A stretch of 7,335 bases of DNA. Origin: Chlamydiota bacterium (GTDB lineage Bacteria; Chlamydiota; Chlamydiia; Chlamydiales; Criblamydiaceae). Below are positions 1 through 5,545 of this stretch, one piece after another. The first letter of the stretch is position 1, and every line of letters begins with the position of its first letter. Location of the stretch: contig JAJFMC010000370.1 in assembly GCA_021772365.1 (NCBI GenBank), forward strand, positions 1 through 7,335, read 5' to 3'. Under the pieces are notes generated by a model that was given only the letters and a program-made list of their open reading frames with translations, had not been told where the DNA came from and did no database searches. The translations under genes and the position numbers were made by a program.

Positions 1-996
1 CCGACTGTTGGGGAAATTGCTGGTTTTAACGTTTTTCTTTGCAATTGCTAAAAGGATATCCCTGAACCCTGTCTTTATTTTACGGAAGGTTTCCTTATAA
101 TTCTCTCGTTGTTCTTCGGGTAATTTGAGAAGAACTTTGTGGTTATATTGAAGGAACCTGGCGAGAGGTTGAAGGTTTTCACAAAAGAACTCTTCAATGG
201 TCTTTTTCTGTTCAGAGACATCAGTTAATAATTGGTCAAAAACTTTTCTTCCATATTCCACTTCTTTAAGTATCTCGTTTAAGCGCTCGATTTTTTTGGC
301 ATTTACTTCTACATGCTTGAGCTTACCTGTGCTGGTATCAAAGATCCGGTACATCAAGAAAGGATATGAGGCTGCATCGTAAGCATGGAATGCCGTAAGT
401 AAGGCGTAAAAATGTTGCGGATAAACATAGGCATTTGTAGCGTTTTCTACAATTTTGTCGAAGGCTTCTTTTTCACTGATGTCGTCTTTTAAATATTCCC
501 CTTGAGTATCGTATTTCACTAGCTCCATAAATAGCTGTATAGTATTTGGGTGAATATCCAGGTCTTTTGCTATTGAATTGATAATATCTTGGGTTTCTTT
601 GAGTTCATTTTCTTTTTTGGTGATTGATGTGGAAAATGGATCATTATTTTTTTCTAAAGCCACTCCTTTTCCAATATCGTGTAATGACAAGAAAAAGAGA
701 AACTCGTTCCATGAAAGTAAAAAACTTGTCTGCTCTTCAAATGTATCGCGGTAGCGATTGGCCACATCTAAGACCATGGTCGTATGTTGACCAACGGTGT
801 AGCGTTCTCCAACACCTGCATCTTTTTTTAAGTACTCAGCTAGCTTGGGGTGATTTTTCAAACAGGCCATCCAGTCTTGGGCTGAGTGAGGGGATTCTGC
901 CAGCATGCTTTTCGCTTGTTTGATCCAGTCAGTAAGATTTGTTAATTGTAAATTTTGGTTTACACTGGCAGGTGATAAAGCTGAATGTATAGTCAT
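1..996 (-). CDS. HD-domain metal-dependent phosphohydrolase-like protein (3' end outside window)
   Basis: An uninterrupted frame of 332 codons runs off the left edge, so the C-terminus is missing. Seen in the sequence: a GERYTVGQHT segment with His71, a hydrophobic helix ending in LHDIGKG (His106-Asp107), and a later HAYDAASYP segment (His204, Asp207). The H...HD...D order fits the metal ligands of the HD superfamily, whose members hydrolyse phosphate esters of nucleotides and related molecules. No signal peptide or membrane segment is visible, so it is probably cytosolic. The second half is rich in charged helices and I recognise no second domain. I chose the ATG at 994-996 because AGAGAG lies 8 bases upstream; an in-frame ATG at 1021-1023 would add nine residues but has no well-spaced ribosome site. 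It is transcribed divergently from the secretion operon. The substrate is unknown; phosphodiesterase or nucleotidase activity is only a family-based guess. Confidence 0.72.
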   Translation of the reverse strand, partial: MTIHSALSPASVNQNLQLTNLTDWIKQAKSMLAESPHSAQDWMACLKNHPKLAEYLKKDAGVGERYTVGQHTTMVLDVANRYRDTFEEQTSFLLSWNEFLFFLSLHDIGKGVALEKNNDPFSTSITKKENELKETQDIINSIAKDLDIHPNTIQLFMELVKYDTQGEYLKDDISEKEAFDKIVENATNAYVYPQHFYALLTAFHAYDAASYPFLMYRIFDTSTGKLKHVEVNAKKIERLNEILKEVEYGRKVFDQLLTDVSEQKKTIEEFFCENLQPLARFLQYNHKVLLKLPEEQRENYKETFRKIKTGFRDILLAIAKKNVKTSNFPNSR

Positions 997-1028
997 TATG
1001 TGATCTCTCTGTTTAGTATGCATTATTA

Positions 1029-1057
1029 TTTAAACGCGTTTCTCCTAAATCCTTCAA
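1029..1057 (-). promoter_or_regulatory. candidate sigma-70-type promoter of the HD-domain gene
   Basis: Read on the minus strand, TTGAAG (1052-1057) is followed after exactly 17 bases by TTTAAA (1029-1034), and the sequence stays AT-rich after it. Transcription would begin near 1022, which leaves a short leader before the ATG at 996 and argues against the upstream ATG at 1023. The -10 match is only moderate and AT-rich DNA yields such matches by chance. Confidence 0.3.
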
Positions 1058-1123
1058 AGAAGGGTAGATATGTTGCGTGTTGTTTTTGAATTAATTACGT
1101 GTGATTTAATTTATAATATAGCA

Positions 1124-1152
1124 GGTATATGTAATCTATCAATGGTATATGT
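1124..1152. repeat. 9-bp direct repeat GGTATATGT, two copies 20 bp apart
   Basis: GGTATATGT occurs at 1124-1132 and again at 1144-1152. The 20-base start-to-start spacing is about two helical turns, so both copies face the same side of the DNA. The second copy lies where the -35 element would sit for the TATAAT at 1170-1175. This arrangement would suit an activator site, but chance is possible in such AT-rich sequence. Confidence 0.35.
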
Positions 1153-1169
1153 TTATTACAAGAACTATT

Positions 1170-1175
1170 TATAAT
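1170..1175 (+). promoter_or_regulatory. candidate -10 element upstream of the secretion operon
   Basis: A perfect TATAAT hexamer with no recognisable TTGACA-like -35 at normal spacing; the 17-base position reads ATATGT and falls on the second GGTATATGT repeat. If used, transcription would start near 1182 and give a leader of about 270 bases carrying both 28-bp palindromes. An alternative closer promoter is TTGAAA (1356-1361), 18 bases, GATAGT (1380-1385), which overlaps the second palindrome. The sequence alone does not decide between them. Confidence 0.22.
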
Positions 1176-1227
1176 GTTCAAAGCATGAATAGATCCTGAT
1201 TGCTATTCAACGGTGTCAAAGTGATTC

Positions 1228-1255
1228 TATACCCAGACAAGTTGAGTATTTGGGT
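1228..1255. repeat. 28-bp imperfect palindrome, copy A
   Basis: The unit reads TATACCCA, 13 central bases, TTTGGGT. The ACCCA and TGGGT arms can pair around a central loop. Copy B at 1342-1369 has the same length and matches at 23 of 28 positions by my count, with both ends identical and all differences in the centre. It could be a REP-like dispersed element, a regulator site, or an RNA hairpin in the operon leader. Confidence 0.55.
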
Positions 1256-1341
1256 TTTGAAAAACTTATCAACTTAATCCTTAGCGACAAATTAATTTTT
1301 GACTCCAATGGCTCTGAAAGGTATGATCATGCTTTAAAGCT

Positions 1342-1369
1342 TATACCCAAATAATTTGAAAATTTGGGT
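1342..1369. repeat. 28-bp imperfect palindrome, copy B
   Basis: This is the better hairpin of the pair. ACCCAAAT (1345-1352) pairs perfectly with ATTTGGGT (1362-1369) across a 9-base loop, and in RNA the stem extends outward by a G-U pair and two A-U pairs to 1342/1372. No T-run follows, so it does not look like an intrinsic terminator. It ends about 80 bases before the start codon of the cyclic-nucleotide-binding gene and overlaps a weak candidate promoter. Confidence 0.6.
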
Positions 1370-1440
1370 GTAGTTAGATGATAGTTCTGAGTATCAGGAC
1401 TTTATTAACTTATTTTGAATTACGATCGGTATAAAAGCTT

Positions 1441-1446
1441 AGGAGG
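1441..1446 (+). promoter_or_regulatory. strong Shine-Dalgarno AGGAGG deciding the start at 1451
   Basis: A perfect AGGAGG lies four bases before the ATG at 1451-1453. The spacing is slightly short, but this is the strongest ribosome site in the window. It rules against the in-frame TTG at 1415, which has no Shine-Dalgarno sequence and would place this purine run inside the coding region. Confidence 0.8.
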
Positions 1447-1450
1447 TAAA

Positions 1451-2608
1451 ATGAAATCCATAGGTTATAAAGACCTAAAAAGCGTTGCCATTCTAAAGGA
1501 AGTCAATGAAACTTCGCTAAACGCCTTACACTCCATAGCGAAAAAGGAAACCTACGTTGCCAATGATTATATTGTTAAGCAGAATGAAAAAGCAGAAACA
1601 GCTTTTATCATTATAAGAGGGACTGCAGAAGTCTTTAAAATAAGCGATACCGGCGAAAAAGAAATCATCGTGTTAATGGGACCTAGCGATATCATTGGCT
1701 TAGGTGATAAGCCATCGTTCTATGAAACATGGGTCAGGTCTGCTAACATCAGGGCTCTCGAACCCATGATCTTATACGAATTCAATGTGCATGAGTACTT
1801 GGAATTATTAAAAGATCATCCGGATCTAATGCTTGCATTTATAGAAATTTCCAAAAGAATGAGTCACTATGGCTTCATCAAAAGGCTTTTTCCTTTCGCT
1901 GCATTTAACTACAGAAAAATCCGTTCCATTGCAAACCTTCTTATCGAAAAAGAGGTCCCTAAAGGGACCACTATCATCCAAGAAGGGGATATTAGTGACA
2001 TCTGCTATTTCATATTAAAAGGACAAGTAGAAGTGTCTCATGAGGTTGATGAGGAAAAGCATGTCCTGAAAATACTCGATGCAGGAGAAATCCTTGGAGA
2101 AAGCTCTCTACTAATAAATGTTCGAAGAACAGCAACAGTTGTGACGACAAAAGACTGTACATTGCTCGAGGCTAAAGGTGAAGATCTAAAAAAAATCGTC
2201 TATCAATACACAGACTTGTCAAAGTTTTATATCGATATTGTTCGTCAAAGGATGCGTCCCAAACGCTTACCCTCGGTTGAAATATCTGCAACCAAAGGAG
2301 GAGAAAAAGGTTCTAGTTATACGCTTAAAAATCCAGAAACTTTGAGTTTTTACCAGCTGTCCAACCATGCATACTTTATCTGGAACTTACTAGATGGGGA
2401 ACATACAATCGATGAACTCAATGAAAAGTTTTCCAAGGAATTTAATACCCCAGCTGGTGATTTTGTAACTCACCTGATTTATGACCTTACTATGCATGTC
2501 TTTATCGAAAACCCAGCTTCAAGTTTAGAAGAGATTGCCGATGGTCAAGGTGAATCGAAGGGTACGTTAGGTTTTTTCCAAAAACTCAAACGGAGGCTCT
2601 TTAAATAG
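1451..2608 (+). CDS. tandem cyclic-nucleotide-binding-domain protein with C-terminal PqqD-like domain
   Basis: A 385-residue soluble protein beginning at the ATG after AGGAGG. Residues ~10-125 form a first CNB-type fold (a GTAEVFKI strand pair is visible), but its phosphate-binding cassette is degenerate: the expected Gly-Glu is missing around GLGDKPSFYETWVRSA (83-98). Residues ~145-260 form a second CNB fold with an intact cassette, GESSLL...RRTATV (Glu217 and Arg226, the usual ribose and phosphate contacts). Residues ~286-355 resemble PqqD (FYQLSNHAYFIWNLLDGEHTIDEL, then a helical half), a fold that binds RiPP leader peptides. The tail is basic (KLKRRLFK). There is no helix-turn-helix, so this is not a normal Crp/Fnr transcription factor. 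It is the first gene of the exporter operon and its stop touches the next start. I infer that it senses a nucleotide and acts at the exporter or on its cargo; the ligand is unknown. Confidence 0.85.
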   Translation: MKSIGYKDLKSVAILKEVNETSLNALHSIAKKETYVANDYIVKQNEKAETAFIIIRGTAEVFKISDTGEKEIIVLMGPSDIIGLGDKPSFYETWVRSANIRALEPMILYEFNVHEYLELLKDHPDLMLAFIEISKRMSHYGFIKRLFPFAAFNYRKIRSIANLLIEKEVPKGTTIIQEGDISDICYFILKGQVEVSHEVDEEKHVLKILDAGEILGESSLLINVRRTATVVTTKDCTLLEAKGEDLKKIVYQYTDLSKFYIDIVRQRMRPKRLPSVEISATKGGEKGSSYTLKNPETLSFYQLSNHAYFIWNLLDGEHTIDELNEKFSKEFNTPAGDFVTHLIYDLTMHVFIENPASSLEEIADGQGESKGTLGFFQKLKRRLFK

Positions 2609-3898
2609 ATGGCAGAAGAGGATACAAATCGGCCTGACCCCACCAGCAGAGATTACCGGTTAAACGACTTTCAGGATAATATGGTTGTTGTGTCTTACAA
2701 TTCCTGGATTGTTATCGCTACCTTCATTGCATTTATGTTCATAGTTGGATTATGGACGGTTTTTGGTTCTATATCCATACAAGTGATGGGGAAGGGTATC
2801 GCGTTGACAACTGAAGGCGTTTTAGGATTACCCTCAAAGGTCGAAGGAAGAATTATGGATTTGAGGGTCATGCCGGGACAAATTGTTGAAAAGGGAGACA
2901 CTATTGCAACAATTTATGATTTACAACATGAAGTAGAGTTAAAAAACTCTCAGAAAAAACTTGAAATACTGGAAAAAGACTATTTAGATGCTAAAATAAT
3001 GAACCAGGAAGAACTAGGAAGGAGGATAACAACTCTAAAAAGTGACTCCAAAGCTACACTTTTTGAAATTGAACAGAGAACAGAAAATTTACCTGGTTTG
3101 GAAAAAGATTTAAAATCGAAAAAAAAATTATATAAAGAAGGGTTGATTTCTGCTCTCATGCTTCAAAATGCAGAGGTAGAGCTAATGGAGGAGGAAATAA
3201 CCATTCAAAATTTACAAGTGAAGCTTAAAAAAAATGAAGAAGAGCTAAAGCAAAGCTACAAATCAGATGAACTAAAAAATTATAAACGCTTTTACTATGA
3301 TGCTTTTAACGATGTCACGGAGTTGGAGGCTAAGTCAAGCTATTTCAAAATTCTAAGCCCTATTAAAGGGAGAATTTTGGAATTGCAGGTAAGAATCGGC
3401 GAGGAAGTGAAAGAAGGGCAGTCCATTGTTTTAATGGAAAAAACTTTTGAGGAAGATAAGGATTATATTTTTTATTGTTACACTTCTTCTAACGATGGAA
3501 GTAAAGTTAAAGTCGGAACAGACGCATATATAGAGCTTTCACTCGTTGACTCTCAAAAATATGGCTACCTTGAAGGTGTGGTCACTGCAGTTTCTCATTA
3601 TCCCGTCTCTGACTCACATATATACAGCATTGTTCACTCCGAGGAATTAGTTGAATTTCTTAAAGCATCGCACGATGCGGTTATAGAAATCATTGTTAAA
3701 CCGGAAAAAGACGCCTCCACACCTAGTGGATTTCGATGGACTTCAGGAAAAGGTCCTGACATACACATACACACTGGATTACTCGCTACACTACGATTGA
3801 CTGTGGAAAAAAGGAGGCCTATCTCCTACCTATTTCCTGAGTGGTGGCTTCCCGGTGGCAAGGGAAATAAAGCTGAAATGAATACGAGCAAACCATAG
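2609..3898 (+). CDS. HlyD-family membrane fusion protein, NHLM bacteriocin system type
   Basis: A 429-residue periplasmic adaptor linking an inner-membrane ABC transporter to a TolC channel. In order: a short cytoplasmic N-terminus, one membrane segment at ~33-54, a first lipoyl half-motif at ~70-103 (VEGRIMDLRVMPGQIVEKGD), a long charged coiled-coil hairpin at ~106-220 with its turn near LYKEGLIS (174-181), a second lipoyl half at ~245-276 (SPIKGRILELQVRIGEEVKEG), a beta-barrel at ~285-330, and a C-terminal strand region. The WTVFGS...GKG start and the FRWTSGKGP...TLRLTVEKRRPISYLFP end are like NHLM_micro_HlyD proteins as I recall that family. The start ATG directly follows the preceding TAG; GGAGG at 2592-2596 is 12 bases upstream, so translational coupling is likely. 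No cleavable signal peptide is expected, because the membrane segment is the anchor. Confidence 0.88.
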   Translation: MAEEDTNRPDPTSRDYRLNDFQDNMVVVSYNSWIVIATFIAFMFIVGLWTVFGSISIQVMGKGIALTTEGVLGLPSKVEGRIMDLRVMPGQIVEKGDTIATIYDLQHEVELKNSQKKLEILEKDYLDAKIMNQEELGRRITTLKSDSKATLFEIEQRTENLPGLEKDLKSKKKLYKEGLISALMLQNAEVELMEEEITIQNLQVKLKKNEEELKQSYKSDELKNYKRFYYDAFNDVTELEAKSSYFKILSPIKGRILELQVRIGEEVKEGQSIVLMEKTFEEDKDYIFYCYTSSNDGSKVKVGTDAYIELSLVDSQKYGYLEGVVTAVSHYPVSDSHIYSIVHSEELVEFLKASHDAVIEIIVKPEKDASTPSGFRWTSGKGPDIHIHTGLLATLRLTVEKRRPISYLFPEWWLPGGKGNKAEMNTSKP

Positions 3899-3910
3899 AC
3901 GTTAGCAAGA

Positions 3911-5545
3911 ATGAAAACATGTGAAAAAAAGTCATTACTTATGAACATACAACATATCATAAAAATACCGATCGTTCTTTTGGGGCTAGTCGGCATGATG
4001 AATGGATTGAACGCTGAAATAGAGTCTGAAGAATATGTTATCGAAGACCAAGAGTCTGTAGCTAATCCATGCGGAGAAAATTCAGCTCTAACACTTAGAA
4101 ATGCCATCGCTTTTACTCTGAAAAATCAGGTAGGCATCAAAATTGCCATTGAAGAAGTGGATAGACAAAAAGGGGTTGTCCAGGAAATTTCCGGAGCCTT
4201 TGATCTTGAAACAGCTGTGGTCTTAGAAAATACCAATATTGCCAACTCTCAAAGTCCAAATTTTGCAACGAAATTGAGTGGAAATATTACAGAAGCTGCA
4301 ATTAGTGAATCAAAATATTTCCGTTCCGGAACAAGCGTTGCCATCGGTACAAGCATTAACCAAGTGAAAGATCCCGGTAATTACTTGATTCCCTACAACG
4401 AGGGTACCCTCAATTTCAGCCTGACGCAACCGCTTCTACGTGGTTTTTTATATGGCCCCTTTACAACAGCAGAGCTAGCAGGGAAGGTGGCATACAAAGC
4501 AAGCTATTACGACGCCCTCCACAGTATTTCTGAACGGGTTTTAGAAACGATTATTAATTACTGGAACGTCGTACAGTCACAAGAAATTGTTGAAATACGT
4601 AAGAAAACGGTAATAGCTTTTCAGAACCTGTATAAAAAAACGCTTCGCCTCGTAGAGGAAGATCAGCTTGCCAAGTCTGAAATTAATCAACCTCTGGCTA
4701 ACCTATCAACAGCTCAGGTAAACTATACAGTCTCTCTTCAGGGGTTATATCGAGACATGCAACTACTAAAGTTTTCTCTAGGAGTTATTCCAACGCAATG
4801 TATCTCCAAAAACACTTATGAAGCAGTTGAAGGCTTTCCTGAAATTGCCGAAACAGTTGAAATTTGCAATTACATGAATCAGTTGATCTGCTTTTCATAT
4901 CGCTATCGAAATGATATTATTGCTTCGCGATTTCGAGAAACAGAATTTAAGTACCTTTTAAAAGGGGCAAGCAACGATCTCTTGCCGGAACTGGACCTCA
5001 TTGCAGAATACAATGTTACAAATTATAGGAGGGGGCGTCCTTCTAGAAAGTTCTTTTCCGGTGGTGATATAGGAACCCCAGATAGAAGAGGTGTCGTGGG
5101 GGTTTCATTTTCGATGCCATTTTGTAATAATGAAGCCAAAGGGCGCTACCGTCGTATTTCCGCAGATCTAAAAAAGGCGGAGTTTGAAACAATAGAGCTG
5201 CAACAAAAGGTGACGGCAGATGTTATGAGCCTCTCTCTGAGCCATTTTCACATCATACAAGAAGTTAAAGAAGCAAGAAAAGCTGTAGAGAGATTTGAGA
5301 AACTTGTTGTAGATGAGGGCAAGAGATTGAAGGAGGGAATAGGCTCTCTTTTTAATTTAATAGACTATGAGAATAATCTTACAACTTCCAGAGAAACCCT
5401 AGTATTACTCAAACGTAACTATGCCGAAAATTTATCAAGACTGCACTTCAGCACAGGATCGTTATTGACTCCAGACACTAACTTGTGTTGGATTGATATT
5501 GGAGATATCAGAGAACTACCTGCAGTTGAGGATACAGATTTATGA
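3911..5545 (+). CDS. TolC-family outer-membrane efflux protein
   Basis: A 544-residue protein with a Sec signal peptide: a lysine-containing start, a hydrophobic stretch at ~19-30 (IPIVLLGLVGMM) and a likely cut after NGLNA (residue 35). The mature part shows the two-fold OEP pattern of long amphipathic helices broken by beta-strands. Landmarks are ALTLRNAIAFTLKNQ (59-73) opening repeat 1, the LTQPLLRG strand (171-178), FSMPFCNNEAKGRYRR (400-415) opening the second-half helices, and GIGSLFNLIDYENNL (476-490) near the end. As a trimer it would form the outer-membrane and periplasmic tunnel docked by the HlyD adaptor. It starts 12 bases after the adaptor stop without a clear Shine-Dalgarno sequence; an in-frame ATG at 3941 would still leave a signal peptide but a weaker charged start. 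The last four bases overlap the ABC gene. A dedicated TolC inside the operon suggests the system does not rely on a shared one. Confidence 0.88.
   Translation: MKTCEKKSLLMNIQHIIKIPIVLLGLVGMMNGLNAEIESEEYVIEDQESVANPCGENSALTLRNAIAFTLKNQVGIKIAIEEVDRQKGVVQEISGAFDLETAVVLENTNIANSQSPNFATKLSGNITEAAISESKYFRSGTSVAIGTSINQVKDPGNYLIPYNEGTLNFSLTQPLLRGFLYGPFTTAELAGKVAYKASYYDALHSISERVLETIINYWNVVQSQEIVEIRKKTVIAFQNLYKKTLRLVEEDQLAKSEINQPLANLSTAQVNYTVSLQGLYRDMQLLKFSLGVIPTQCISKNTYEAVEGFPEIAETVEICNYMNQLICFSYRYRNDIIASRFRETEFKYLLKGASNDLLPELDLIAEYNVTNYRRGRPSRKFFSGGDIGTPDRRGVVGVSFSMPFCNNEAKGRYRRISADLKKAEFETIELQQKVTADVMSLSLSHFHIIQEVKEARKAVERFEKLVVDEGKRLKEGIGSLFNLIDYENNLTTSRETLVLLKRNYAENLSRLHFSTGSLLTPDTNLCWIDIGDIRELPAVEDTDL

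Larger units (their letters stand above)
997..1450. other. AT-rich divergent intergenic region
   Basis: This 454-base stretch separates two divergent transcription units and contains no convincing gene. It holds a possible minus-strand promoter next to the HD gene, a 9-bp direct repeat near 1124-1152, two TATAAT hexamers on the plus strand (1112-1117 and 1170-1175), two copies of a 28-bp imperfect palindrome (1228-1255 and 1342-1369), two short perfect palindromes (1323-1340), and the ribosome binding site of the downstream gene. An open but startless 53-codon frame (1193-1354) may be chance or the remnant of a lost gene. I see no tRNA, no known riboswitch and no hairpin followed by a T-run. 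Confidence 0.7.

Noticed and set aside
197..923. Plus-strand open frames at 197-382 and 624-923
   Set aside because: Both lie opposite the long minus-strand HD-domain frame, have no ribosome sites, and their translations show no family features.
1193..1354. Open 53-codon plus-strand frame in the intergenic region
   Set aside because: It has no ATG or GTG start and no Shine-Dalgarno sequence; one internal TTG would leave only about 33 residues. The translation looks protein-like in places (GSERYDHALKLIPK) but I cannot assign it, so it stays a possible gene remnant only.
1342..1372. Intrinsic transcription terminator
   Set aside because: The hairpin is good but has an AT-rich upper stem and no following run of T, and no gene ends just before it on the plus strand.
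1415..1450. Upstream TTG start adding 12 residues to the CNB-PqqD protein
   Set aside because: It has no ribosome binding site, and the extension would encode through the AGGAGG that clearly serves the ATG at 1451.
1451..2608. Crp/Fnr-type transcription factor
   Set aside because: After the second nucleotide-binding fold there is a PqqD-like domain and a basic tail instead of a helix-turn-helix.
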